From Chitinophagaceae bacterium UBA3430 (lineage in GTDB: Bacteria; Bacteroidota; Bacteroidia; Chitinophagales; Chitinophagaceae), in NCBI GenBank assembly GCA_002378975.1, contig DFST01000118.1, positions 5,292-13,884 on the forward strand: a stretch of 8,593 bases of DNA, written 5' to 3'. The notes under the pieces are model-generated. The model searched no databases and was not told the DNA's origin. It saw only the letters and a list, made by a program, of their open reading frames with translations. Made by a program: the position numbers and the translations under genes. This document shows positions 1 to 7,088 of the stretch, one piece after another. Numbering within the stretch: the first letter of the stretch is position 1; each line of letters begins with the position of its first letter.

Positions 1-519
1 TTTGGAACCTATAGCTTGGGCATGAAACAACGGCTGGCCATCGGAGCAGCACTTCTAGGAAATCCAAGCGTGTTGGTATTGGATGAACCGACCAATGGGT
101 TAGACCCGGTAGGGATTGCCGAGATCCGTCAATTGATCAAAGATCTTCACCTGGCGGGGCACACGATCCTGATCGCCAGTCACCTCTTAGATGAAGTTGA
201 AAAAGTTTGTACACACGTGGCCATCTTGAAAAAAGGAATTGTATTGGCCGATGGTCCAGTATCGGATGTAATGATGGATGAAGATGTGGTGGAGATGAAT
301 GCGACCGATGTACACGCGTTGAAAACATTTTTAGAGGCTCAAGGCATCGCGACTGAAAACGATACCGAGCTGGGGCTGATTCGAGCTCGCTTTCCAACGG
401 GAACAGCTAAGCTGGATGTACTGAATCAAACCTGCATGGAACGAGGCATCGTGCTTACGCATCTCGTGCTTCGCCGAAAAAAATTAGAAACGCGCTTTTT
501 TGAATTGACCAATGCCTAG
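1..519 (+). CDS. ABC transporter ATP-binding protein, C-terminal part (5' end outside window)
   Basis: This is the nucleotide-binding subunit of an ABC transporter, which hydrolyses ATP on the cytoplasmic face to drive a membrane partner. The reading frame is open to the first base of the window, so the Walker A part is missing and 172 residues are visible. The ABC signature YSLGMKQRL is at visible residues 4-12. Walker B and the D-loop (VLVLDEPTNGLDP) are at 24-36, and the H-loop histidine is in IASHLLDEVEKV near residue 61. The SLGMKQRL form of the signature is typical of ATPases paired with ABC-2 permeases (bacitracin-export or antibiotic-resistance type). After the H-loop comes a roughly 100-residue C-terminal extension ending in RFFELTNA, as is usual in that group. 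The permease gene starts 2 nt after the stop, so the two form an operon. The substrate cannot be told from the sequence. The family call is firm; the subfamily is inferred. Confidence 0.93.
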   Translation, partial: FGTYSLGMKQRLAIGAALLGNPSVLVLDEPTNGLDPVGIAEIRQLIKDLHLAGHTILIASHLLDEVEKVCTHVAILKKGIVLADGPVSDVMMDEDVVEMNATDVHALKTFLEAQGIATENDTELGLIRARFPTGTAKLDVLNQTCMERGIVLTHLVLRRKKLETRFFELTNA

Positions 520-521
520 TC

Positions 522-1355
522 ATGAAGTGGACGAATCTCCTATATACCGAATGGCTGAAAGTTCGCCGCTACTGGGCCTTCTGGGGAATTTTGTTTTTGG
601 TACTGATTGCTTATCCCGGCATTACCTATTTATTTTATTCCGGTTACCAAGATATTCGCAGCACCAACCGGCAATTGGAGGTGCTCTTGAAATTTGCCAT
701 AGGTTCTCCCTTCGCATTTCCGGAAGCTTGGCACACGTTAGCCTATGTCGCTTCCTTTCTGGTCTTTATTCCCGGCGTTTTGGTGATCATGTTGATCAGC
801 AATGAATATCAATACCGAACGCAACGGCAGAATATATTAGATGGGTGGAGTCGACCTCAATTTCTATGGGCCAAGATGCTTGACATTGGCGCCCTGAGTC
901 TGATCCTTACGTTGGCATATACCTTGGTGGTGCTGGTCACTGGTTGGGTCAGTCCCGACATCGCGCTCGCTGGGATCGGCGTGAAGTCTTATTTCATTGG
1001 CCTGTTTGCACTCATTACTTTCAATCAGCTTACGATCGCTTTCCTGTTTGGTTTCTTATTCAAGCGAGCATTTCTAGCCTTGGGATTTTTTATGTTCTAT
1101 TATATTTTCCCAGAAAACGTTCTGATCCAACTTTCCCGCTGGCGCTGGCACACGAATAATTGGTATCATTTCCTTCCACTGGAAGCTTCCGACCGCATGA
1201 TTCCGCCACCTCCTTATTTGGCACGCATCACCAACCCGACCGATTATCAAAGCATGATGGATTCCATCCCCATGCACGTAGGATTGTCTATCTGTTATAC
1301 GGTGATCATTTGGGGTTTTTGCTTTTGGCTCTTAAAACGGCGTGACCTCTCCTAA
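522..1355 (+). CDS. ABC-2 type transporter permease
   Basis: A 277-residue integral membrane protein, taken to be the transmembrane subunit for the ATPase encoded just upstream. Six hydrophobic segments can be seen, at about residues 19-40, 72-92, 120-142, 157-180, 183-204 and 252-271. The short basic N-terminus (TEWLKVRR) should face the cytoplasm. The cytoplasmic stretch after segment 2, SNEYQYRTQRQNILDGWSRP, matches the pattern of ABC-2 permeases (NE-x-x-x-T-x-R-Q-x-x-x-x-G-x-SR). The length fits one half-transporter subunit, so a dimer is expected. The ATG is the only reasonable start: an in-frame TGA at 501-503 lies just upstream with no other start codon between. No Shine-Dalgarno sequence is visible, and translation is probably coupled to the ATPase gene. 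It is not an obvious GldF or GldG homologue. The substrate is unknown, with a lipid, a peptide or a toxic compound all possible. The gene ends head-on to ftsZ. Confidence 0.88.
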   Translation: MKWTNLLYTEWLKVRRYWAFWGILFLVLIAYPGITYLFYSGYQDIRSTNRQLEVLLKFAIGSPFAFPEAWHTLAYVASFLVFIPGVLVIMLISNEYQYRTQRQNILDGWSRPQFLWAKMLDIGALSLILTLAYTLVVLVTGWVSPDIALAGIGVKSYFIGLFALITFNQLTIAFLFGFLFKRAFLALGFFMFYYIFPENVLIQLSRWRWHTNNWYHFLPLEASDRMIPPPPYLARITNPTDYQSMMDSIPMHVGLSICYTVIIWGFCFWLLKRRDLS

Positions 1356-1383
1356 AAAAAATCCTCCCGCCGAAGCGGGAGGA
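1354..1383 (-). terminator. Intrinsic terminator of the dcw cluster (distal hairpin, UUCG loop)
   Basis: Read on the minus strand, a perfect 9-bp stem (TCCTCCCGC with GCGGGAGGA) closes a TTCG loop and is followed at once by eight T (1361-1354). The C(UUCG)G closing arrangement is a known extra-stable tetraloop. On the plus strand no T-run follows the stem, so it should act mainly on leftward transcription coming from ftsZ. The T-run overlaps the TAA stop of the convergent permease gene (1353-1355), so that gene's last bases double as part of this terminator. Confidence 0.9.
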
Positions 1384-1389
1384 ACAACT

Positions 1390-1411
1390 AAAAACAGGGT
1401 CCTTTCGGACC
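1390..1411 (-). terminator. Proximal hairpin after ftsZ, possible weak terminator (GAAA loop)
   Basis: On the minus strand, 18 nt past the ftsZ stop, GGTCC-GAAA-GGACC forms a 5-bp stem with a GNRA-type loop. CTG and then five T (1394-1390) follow. The stem is short and the T-run begins 3 nt late, so alone it would be a weak terminator. It lies directly before the stronger hairpin and may instead serve as an RNA 3'-end structure that slows exonucleases. The structure is seen in the sequence; the role is inferred. Confidence 0.5.
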
Positions 1412-1429
1412 GGCTACAGAAACAATCGA

Positions 1430-3328
1430 TCAGTCCGGTCGCTTCCCATCCAGGAACGTATTGATGGTGCTGAGCTGGACTTGGTTCTTATCATCCGAGC
1501 GAACTTCGTAGCTACTATAAAAGTTCTCTACGGTGTGTGTATTATTATAGAGCTCCATATTCCGGCGGATATAGGCCGGCACGGTCTCGAACTCATTATT
1601 GGAATCAGCCGCGTTGAAGTTGAAGGATAGGCTCCGCAGCTTTTGCAGGCGCTCAGTGGCCCGACGCTGCTGCTCTGCTTCCTCATCCAATTCAACAAAG
1701 GTCGACGTGGTCATTTCCGAAGCGGATGTCTCCAATACAGGCAAGGGCTCCGGCATGTCTTCGTCGATGTGTTCAACCAGATGCATTTGCAATTCCAATA
1801 GCTCTTCTTCTTCCTTGATTACCGGTTTTTGCTCAACAACCGGCATGGGTTGATGCAGGGTTGGAATCGTCTCCTCCACGGAGATTACCGGCGTTACGGG
1901 TGTTACCGGCGTTGAGTAGGAAGTACTGGCATAGATGTTAGCGGGCCGCGACAAATAACCACCCGAAGCAATCGATGCATGGGCGGTGGGTTCTGCAAAA
2001 GCCTGCATGAATACCGCATCGGTTTGTTGCACCGCTTGCAAAGAAAGTGGTGCAGATTCCATGTACTCCTCTTGCCCCAACTGCCAATGAACTATAGGCG
2101 CTTCCGTTTCTTGGATCGCTGGTTCCACCGCTTTTACTTCTTCCTCCACAACCAAAACTGGCATCAGATATTCTGGTGTTTCAGCGATGGGCTCTACCGG
2201 TTCCATGACCAAGGCAGTTTCTGCGATCGCCTCCGGAATCGATGGTGCTACCGACTGAGCTACGGGCTCAACTACTGGTGTAACCTCGGGCTGACCAAGC
2301 ACCATAACGATCTTCTCATCGCTTGGTTTTTCAGCGCGAACAACCGGCTTGGTGAAAGATTCGGGATGATCGATGCCTGAAGCGATGACCGTAATCGCCA
2401 GTTTATCGCCCAACGTTACATCGTAACCCAATCCCATGATTACATCGGTATCCTCTCCGGCCTGCTGGGTCAGGAACTGCTGAATAACCTCTACTTCATC
2501 CATCGTATGCTCAAACTCGCCGGGTGCAGACGTGATGTTGATCAGCAACCACTTGGCGCCGCGGATGTTGCTGTCGTTGAGCAAAGGTGAATTCAGCGCA
2601 TGTTCGATGGCATGCAGTGCCCGATCTTCTCCGGCAGCTTCAGCGTTGCCAAGAATGGCGCGGTTTCCATTGCGCATCACCGTACATACATCGGCGAAGT
2701 CAACATTGATCTGTCCGGTGCTATTGATCACATCGGTAATGCACCGAGCAGCGGTAGCCAAAACATTGTCCGCCTTCTCAAACGCCTCACGCATTTTGAG
2801 GTTGCCGTATTGATGACGGAGCTTGTCGTTGTTGATCACAATGAGTGTATCAACGTAGGGCTGTAAATTCTTGATACCTTCTTCGGCTTGTTGCAAACGC
2901 TTCTTGCCTTCGTAAGAGAAAGGGGTCGTTACGATCCCCACCGTGAGAATACCGAGGTTGCGGCAGATCTGAGCGATGATCGGGGCACCACCGGTGCCGG
3001 TACCACCACCCATTCCGGCGGTAATAAAGGCCATTTTGGTGTTCACTTCAAGGATGCGCTTGATCTCTTCGAGCGACTCTTCAGTTGCCAACCGTCCGAT
3101 GTCGGGATTGGCTCCGGCGCCCAGACCTTGGGTCAGGTGTGGACCGAGTTGGATCCGATTCGGAATTGGACTTTCACTCAACGCTTGTGCATCCGTATTG
3201 CAAATGATAAAGTTGACACCCTCGATCTGTTGATTGAACATGTAATTCGCTGCGTTACCGCCGCCGCCGCCGACGCCGATGACCTTCAGGATCGAGGATT
3301 TTTCTTTAGGCAAATCAAAATGAATCAT
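1430..3328 (-). CDS. ftsZ: Cell division protein FtsZ, with long C-terminal linker
   Basis: FtsZ is the tubulin-like GTPase that polymerises into the division ring under the inner membrane. The globular part covers about residues 12-320. The N-terminal glycine loop is GVGGGGGNAANYM (18-30), the GTP-binding tubulin signature GGGTGTGG is at 107-114, and the T7 catalytic loop NVDFAD is at 208-213. Cys215 follows the loop where many FtsZ proteins have Arg or Lys. The rest is unusually long: 632 residues in total against about 380 in E. coli. An acidic, Pro/Val/Glu-rich linker (about 321-550) leads to a predicted helix (EEAEQQRRATERLQKLR, 549-565), a conserved-looking segment (NNEFETVPAYIRRNMEL, 577-593) and a C-terminal tip (TINTFLDGKRPD) that I infer binds FtsA. 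The ATG fits the conserved family start MIHFDLPKEK. No Shine-Dalgarno sequence is present; the leader is AAAAACAACCCAT. It is the last gene of the cluster, 53 nt after ftsA, and two hairpins follow it. Confidence 0.98.
   Translation of the reverse strand: MIHFDLPKEKSSILKVIGVGGGGGNAANYMFNQQIEGVNFIICNTDAQALSESPIPNRIQLGPHLTQGLGAGANPDIGRLATEESLEEIKRILEVNTKMAFITAGMGGGTGTGGAPIIAQICRNLGILTVGIVTTPFSYEGKKRLQQAEEGIKNLQPYVDTLIVINNDKLRHQYGNLKMREAFEKADNVLATAARCITDVINSTGQINVDFADVCTVMRNGNRAILGNAEAAGEDRALHAIEHALNSPLLNDSNIRGAKWLLINITSAPGEFEHTMDEVEVIQQFLTQQAGEDTDVIMGLGYDVTLGDKLAITVIASGIDHPESFTKPVVRAEKPSDEKIVMVLGQPEVTPVVEPVAQSVAPSIPEAIAETALVMEPVEPIAETPEYLMPVLVVEEEVKAVEPAIQETEAPIVHWQLGQEEYMESAPLSLQAVQQTDAVFMQAFAEPTAHASIASGGYLSRPANIYASTSYSTPVTPVTPVISVEETIPTLHQPMPVVEQKPVIKEEEELLELQMHLVEHIDEDMPEPLPVLETSASEMTTSTFVELDEEAEQQRRATERLQKLRSLSFNFNAADSNNEFETVPAYIRRNMELYNNTHTVENFYSSYEVRSDDKNQVQLSTINTFLDGKRPD
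1887..1913 (-). repeat. Three 9-bp tandem units in the FtsZ linker (Thr-Pro-Val x3)
   Basis: On the plus strand the units are accggcgtt, acgggtgtt and accggcgtt. The outer two are identical and the middle one differs at two positions, third and sixth of the unit. In FtsZ they encode TPVTPVTPV at residues 473-481, inside the disordered linker. The array is short enough to arise by slippage and keeps the frame. Confidence 0.7.
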
Positions 3329-3332
3329 ATGG

Positions 3333-3341
3333 GTTGTTTTT
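3333..3341 (-). promoter_or_regulatory. A-rich leader motif before ftsZ (AAAAACAAC)
   Basis: On the minus strand AAAAACAAC ends 4 nt before the ftsZ ATG. The same nine bases at the same distance precede ftsA (4763-4771). No Shine-Dalgarno sequence is present, as is common in Bacteroidota, where A-rich leaders are thought to help initiation. A role as a translation signal is inferred. Confidence 0.45.
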
Positions 3342-3343
3342 CG

Positions 3344-3355
3344 GGGACTAGTCCC
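3344..3355. other. 12-bp perfect palindrome in the ftsA-ftsZ gap
   Basis: GGGACTAGTCCC reads the same on both strands and lies 15 nt upstream of the ftsZ ATG. In RNA it can fold into a small hairpin with a CTAG loop, which an outer C-G pair could extend if one C is bulged. No T-run follows on the minus strand, so it is not an intrinsic terminator. It could be a protein-binding site, an RNA processing or stability element, or chance. Confidence 0.5.
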
Positions 3356-3381
3356 GTTGGGTTAGTAAGGGTTGTCTTGAA

Positions 3382-4758
3382 TTATCGTCCATTGAATTTG
3401 GAGTCCTCTTCCTCATGGAACAACTCGATGATGCGATCCCGGAATTTATCCCAGAATCCGCTGAGTCCGGCTCTTCGCATGGCATCCACCGACTCGGGAA
3501 TGGCATCTTTTTCAGCCAGCTCCTTCTCGGTAGATTTAAGCGCTTCCGGCACTTCCACCTGCAGATAATTCTGTTCGAATTCCTTCCGGTTGTGCTCGAA
3601 ATCGTCGTAGCCTTTTAAGATCAACCCAATGCACGTCGAGTAGGTGGGTTTCGACAGATCATCGATGTGTCCGATGGCTAAATGTTCATTGGGCAACCCA
3701 ATTCGAGCGTTTAGTCCGGTCACGTATTCCGTAAGCTGGATCAGATGCTTCAATTGAGAACCACCACCGGTGAGTACCACACCGCCATTCAGGGCTTTGT
3801 TGTCCAGGCCAACTTGTTTGAGGTGATAGGTCACAAAATCCAGAATCTCGCTCATGCGTGCCTGAATGATGTTGGCCAGATTTTTTACACTGATCTCCTT
3901 GGGTGGCATTCCACGTAGTCCAGGGATTGTGATGAAGGCATTTGATTTTGCTTCGTTGGCCAATGCCGAACCAAATTGAACTTTCATCTGCTCAGCTTGC
4001 GACTTGAGTACGCCCAATCCGGTTTTGATGTCGTTGGTGATGTTGTCTCCGGCGAAGGGAATAACGGCCGTGTGCTTGAGGATTCCTTCGTAGAAAACGG
4101 CTAGATCGGTCGTACCACCACCGATGTCTACGATGGCCACACCGGCTTCCATGTCTTCTTGTGCCATAACGGCTGCTGCAGAGGCCAAAGGTTGTAGCAC
4201 CAGATCTTTGGTTAACAGATCAGCCTTCTCCACACTTCGGTTGATGTTACGGATCGCGTTCTTGTCGCCCGTGATGATGTGGAAGTTGGCGCCGATCTTG
4301 ACACCGCCATATCCGATCGGGTTGGCGATGTTGGGATGATTGTCGACCGTGAATTCCTGCGGAATCACATCAATGATCTGATCCCCGGCAGGGATGTAGG
4401 TCTTGTACTGATCGGCAATCAGTTGATCGATCTCCGCTTGAATGATCTCCTCTTCGGTGCGCTGGCGTACAATGTCGCCGCGTGTTTGGAGACTTTTAAT
4501 GTGGTGACCGGCAATGCCGACATAGACCTCCTTGACGCGGAGGGCTGGGTTGGAGGCCAGGCAATTTTCCATGGCCGTCCGGATCGCTTTGATGGTCTCG
4601 TCGATGTTGAGTACCTGGCCGTGCTTCACTCCATTGGAGTTGGCGCGACCAAACCCGAGGATCTCGAGTTTGCCGTACTCATTTTTTCTTCCGGCGATCA
4701 CCGCGATCTTGGTGGTCCCGATGTCGAGACCGACAATGATGGGTTTTTCCTGATTCAT
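3382..4758 (-). CDS. ftsA: Cell division protein FtsA
   Basis: FtsA is an actin-like ATPase that anchors FtsZ filaments to the inner membrane and recruits later division proteins. The 458 residues show the actin-fold motifs in order: phosphate-1 VGLDIGTTKI (9-18), phosphate-2 VDIGGGTTDLAVF (210-222) and the adenosine-binding LTGGGSQL (329-336). The FtsA-specific 1C subdomain should lie at about 85-165. Residues 385-430 form a charged linker rich in Glu and Lys. It leads to an amphipathic helix, SGFWDKFRDRIIELF (433-447), which fits the membrane-targeting sequence of the family. About ten hydrophilic residues (HEEEDSKFNG and a final R) follow the helix. The start is firm: the protein begins just before the phosphate-1 strand. 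Upstream is an A-rich, G-poor leader with no Shine-Dalgarno sequence. ftsQ ends 22 nt before and ftsZ begins 53 nt after, so the ring protein and its anchor are co-transcribed. Confidence 0.97.
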   Translation of the reverse strand: MNQEKPIIVGLDIGTTKIAVIAGRKNEYGKLEILGFGRANSNGVKHGQVLNIDETIKAIRTAMENCLASNPALRVKEVYVGIAGHHIKSLQTRGDIVRQRTEEEIIQAEIDQLIADQYKTYIPAGDQIIDVIPQEFTVDNHPNIANPIGYGGVKIGANFHIITGDKNAIRNINRSVEKADLLTKDLVLQPLASAAAVMAQEDMEAGVAIVDIGGGTTDLAVFYEGILKHTAVIPFAGDNITNDIKTGLGVLKSQAEQMKVQFGSALANEAKSNAFITIPGLRGMPPKEISVKNLANIIQARMSEILDFVTYHLKQVGLDNKALNGGVVLTGGGSQLKHLIQLTEYVTGLNARIGLPNEHLAIGHIDDLSKPTYSTCIGLILKGYDDFEHNRKEFEQNYLQVEVPEALKSTEKELAEKDAIPESVDAMRRAGLSGFWDKFRDRIIELFHEEEDSKFNGR

Positions 4759-4762
4759 AATC

Positions 4763-4771
4763 GTTGTTTTT
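4763..4771 (-). promoter_or_regulatory. A-rich leader motif before ftsA (AAAAACAAC)
   Basis: The whole 22-nt ftsQ-ftsA gap has only one G on the sense strand and contains AAAAACAAC, ending 4 nt before the ATG exactly as in ftsZ. There is no Shine-Dalgarno sequence. It is probably a translation-initiation leader; that role is inferred from the repeat and from the general absence of Shine-Dalgarno sites in this phylum. Confidence 0.45.
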
Positions 4772-4780
4772 AGTTGTTGT

Positions 4781-5668
4781 TTATGTAGCGCGTTTAATGG
4801 GTTTCGATGTTGTATTCGTTGAATCGGCTTGGAGTCCGGCCTGGATCAAGGCATTCACTTGCTGACGCACCCGAACGGAATCGGGTAAAACAATGCTGCG
4901 CGTGCGACTGGCTACCACCTGGCCTTGATAACGGACATCGATGCGCGCATATCGATCCAGCCCTTGTGGCCGTAAAACTTGCTGATAAAATACCCAGAGC
5001 CGATGGAATTGGGCAGCTGGGTCTTCGGCAGATCCAAACTGTACCCGATGATTTCCGGCTACCGGCACCAGCTCGAACATTCCTTTTTCATCGATATCGA
5101 ACTGACCGACTTGGGCTGACCAAAATGAATCGAGCTGAATGTATTGAGCGAGGGCAACAATGCGTTTGGCCTGCAGGCTATCGGGTTGTCCTTTGGCGGA
5201 TACATGCAGGCCGTTGAAAACTGGACACTCGATTGCCACTTGATCCGACAAAGGCAAGACCTGCGCATTGCTATCGAGATAGAAGCTCTGTCCGTTACGG
5301 GCAAATACACGCGCGATGGGCACTTGTTCCTTCAAGCGAACATGCAAAACAGACTGGTTATCGAAATACAGTTGAGCATCAGAAACTCCAGTGAAATGAC
5401 GAATGGAATCCTCGATGCGCTGCAACGGGAATCGGTCCAATTGCTGACCAATAATGGATCCGCCGGCGCGCAAACGAATCACTTGCTCCACTTGTAACTT
5501 CTTCACAAATACAAACGAATCACCATCCATTCGAACGATCTCATAGCCGAGGCAGGTAGCCCGACCTTGCTTATTCCATGCAGCATTGAGCAGATACCCC
5601 ATGGACGTAGCAATGCCGACCCAAAACAGGACGAACAGGAATTTTTTTATGGTGAACCGACGGCTCAT
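4781..5668 (-). CDS. ftsQ: Cell division protein FtsQ (DivIB-like)
   Basis: FtsQ is a bitopic membrane protein that links cytoplasmic and periplasmic parts of the divisome. The 295 residues begin with a short basic cytoplasmic tail (MSRRFTIKK) and one transmembrane segment at about 9-29. A POTRA-like region follows at about 38-120 (from CLGYEIVRMDGDSFVFV to RLKEQVPIARVF). Next comes the beta domain, recognisable by NGQSFYLDSNAQVLPL (125-140) and LDRYARIDVRYQGQVVASR (237-255), and then a hydrophilic tail. FtsQ diverges quickly, so the call rests on this architecture together with its place between murC and ftsA. Its ATG overlaps the murC stop (ATGA), which suggests translational coupling and fixes the start. 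Confidence 0.92.
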   Translation of the reverse strand: MSRRFTIKKFLFVLFWVGIATSMGYLLNAAWNKQGRATCLGYEIVRMDGDSFVFVKKLQVEQVIRLRAGGSIIGQQLDRFPLQRIEDSIRHFTGVSDAQLYFDNQSVLHVRLKEQVPIARVFARNGQSFYLDSNAQVLPLSDQVAIECPVFNGLHVSAKGQPDSLQAKRIVALAQYIQLDSFWSAQVGQFDIDEKGMFELVPVAGNHRVQFGSAEDPAAQFHRLWVFYQQVLRPQGLDRYARIDVRYQGQVVASRTRSIVLPDSVRVRQQVNALIQAGLQADSTNTTSKPIKRAT

Positions 5669-7083
5669 GCGCGTAACAATCGTTTACAGATGGAAGGATA
5701 GAGTTGGTCAATATCGCCGGCCCCAGCAGTCACTAGGATCTGAGGTGTTGCTAATGACTGATGCCAATGCCCAGCTACCCAATCAACCAAGGCATCTTTT
5801 TGGATCACGGAAAACCCGTCGGGATGTTTGGCCGAACGCAGCATTTCAGACGCAACCCCTTCAATGGGCAATTCCCGAGCCGGATAGATCGGCAATAAGA
5901 CAGATTCATCGGCCAACGACAGCACCTCGCCGAATGCACTTGCCAAATCACGGGTCCGTGTATAGAGATGTGGTTGGAATACCAAAGACAGTCGGTGATC
6001 GGGATACAGATCACGAACTCCTTGAATCAACGCGTGTAATTCATCGGGATGATGTGCATAATCATCGATCCAGATATGATGCGCGTCACTGTACAAACAT
6101 TCGAATCGACGCTTGACCCCTTGGAAAGTGGCTAATCCTTCCCGAATCGATTCGGGTGTAATGCCCAACGCATGGGCAACAGCTGCCGCACCAACGGCAT
6201 TCTCGACATTGTGCAATCCACCTACCTGAAGTTGACAGTTGGATATGGAGCCAACAGGGGTATGCAAATCAAACCGATATCCACCCTCGAATCGCACCAG
6301 CGACTGTACATGAAAATCAGCCTGAGGATCGTTCAAGGAATAACTAAGCCGGTTGGGCGCTTTCAGTTCAGTAGCTCGTTTCAAGTCTTGTTTATAAATC
6401 AACGTGCCTTGTTCGGAGATCAATCGAGTGAAATCGATGTATGCCTCTTCCATGGCTTCAAGCGTACCGTAGATATCCAAGTGATCCGCATCCATGGCCG
6501 TGATCAGGGCCAGGTCGGGATGCAATCGCAGGAAGCTCCTGTCGTACTCATCGGCTTCGATGACGGAAACATTGCGCTCCGAAGACCAAGTGTTGGTGGC
6601 ATAATTCACCGAAATCCCACCTAGGAATGCCTGACAGCCGTATCCACTGTGCCGAAGCAAATGCGCGATCAATGTAGAGGTAGTGGTTTTGCCATGCGTA
6701 CCCGCTACACAAATGTTGTAACTACCTTCTGTGAGTGACTGAAGCAGTTCACTTCGCTTACGCATGGGAACACCCGATGCTTGGCAATGTTGGAAGATGG
6801 CCAGATCCCCGGGCACCGCGGGCGTATACACCACCAATTGCATGTTCGTTGGAACCTGAGCCGGATCATCTGTATAATGCACCATCATGCCCGCTTGCTG
6901 CAATGAACGCGTCAGATCGGATTCATTTTTATCATATCCAGCGATCTGATAACCTGCCCCATGCAGGTAACGAGCCAACGCGCTCATACCGATGCCTCCG
7001 ATCCCAATGAAATAAATGGGACCGGCTTGCTTCCCGACTAGCGGGAAAACAAATGGTTGATCTCGGTTTGGCGTAGTTCTCAC
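5665..7083 (-). CDS. murC: UDP-N-acetylmuramate--L-alanine ligase (MurC)
   Basis: MurC is the cytoplasmic ligase that joins L-Ala to UDP-MurNAc using ATP, the first step of the peptide stem. All three Mur-ligase domains are visible in 472 residues. The UDP-binding glycine loop is IGIGGIGMSALA (26-37). The ATP P-loop is GTHGKTTT (128-135) with Lys132, the metal-site segment is EADEYDRSFL (176-185), and DADHLDIYG is at 198-206. GLHNVENAVGAA (289-300) and RRFE (325-328) follow, then the C-terminal motifs DDYAHHPDE (340-348), QPHLYTRTRDL (370-380) and TAGAGDID (452-459). The start is GTG: an in-frame TAA lies 18 nt upstream, no ATG lies between, and the first internal ATG falls inside the glycine loop. 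This leaves about 22 residues before the Rossmann strand. The gene starts 5 nt after murG and its stop overlaps the ftsQ start. Confidence 0.97.
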   Translation of the reverse strand: MRTTPNRDQPFVFPLVGKQAGPIYFIGIGGIGMSALARYLHGAGYQIAGYDKNESDLTRSLQQAGMMVHYTDDPAQVPTNMQLVVYTPAVPGDLAIFQHCQASGVPMRKRSELLQSLTEGSYNICVAGTHGKTTTSTLIAHLLRHSGYGCQAFLGGISVNYATNTWSSERNVSVIEADEYDRSFLRLHPDLALITAMDADHLDIYGTLEAMEEAYIDFTRLISEQGTLIYKQDLKRATELKAPNRLSYSLNDPQADFHVQSLVRFEGGYRFDLHTPVGSISNCQLQVGGLHNVENAVGAAAVAHALGITPESIREGLATFQGVKRRFECLYSDAHHIWIDDYAHHPDELHALIQGVRDLYPDHRLSLVFQPHLYTRTRDLASAFGEVLSLADESVLLPIYPARELPIEGVASEMLRSAKHPDGFSVIQKDALVDWVAGHWHQSLATPQILVTAGAGDIDQLYPSICKRLLRA

Positions 7084-7088
7084 GTTAC

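Noticed and set aside
1383..1396. 14-base match AACAACTAAAAACA between the plus strand here and the minus-strand ftsA leader
   Set aside because: The bases are low in complexity, the orientation is opposite and no gene starts here, so it is most likely coincidence.
1408..1440. Inverted repeat GACCGG...CCGGTC spanning the ftsZ stop
   Set aside because: A 6-bp stem with a 21-nt loop is weak and competes with the GAAA hairpin; no function can be argued.
3246..3285. GCC/CCG triplet run in the ftsZ 5' region
   Set aside because: It simply encodes the conserved five-glycine nucleotide loop of FtsZ and is not an independent repeat.
3329..3420. Possible internal promoter for ftsZ
   Set aside because: I looked for a Bacteroidota-type -7 (TAnnTTTG) and -33 (TTG) pair upstream of ftsZ on the minus strand and did not find a convincing one.
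2888..3568. Plus-strand open frame of 226 codons across the ftsZ start and ftsA end
   Set aside because: It is antisense to two clear genes, has no recognisable domain, and its composition follows the opposite strand's codons.
4279..4773. Plus-strand open frame of 164 codons antisense to ftsA
   Set aside because: It lies fully opposite conserved FtsA sequence and shows no family motif or leader of its own; a shadow frame.
5586..6116. Plus-strand open frame of 176 codons antisense to ftsQ and murC
   Set aside because: The opposite strand encodes firm MurC motifs and the ATGA junction; the translated product looks random.
7031..7047. Inverted repeat TTCCCG-ACTAG-CGGGAA near the murC start, sharing CTAGTC with the ftsZ palindrome
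   Set aside because: It lies inside MurC codons, is short, and the shared six bases are easily explained by chance.
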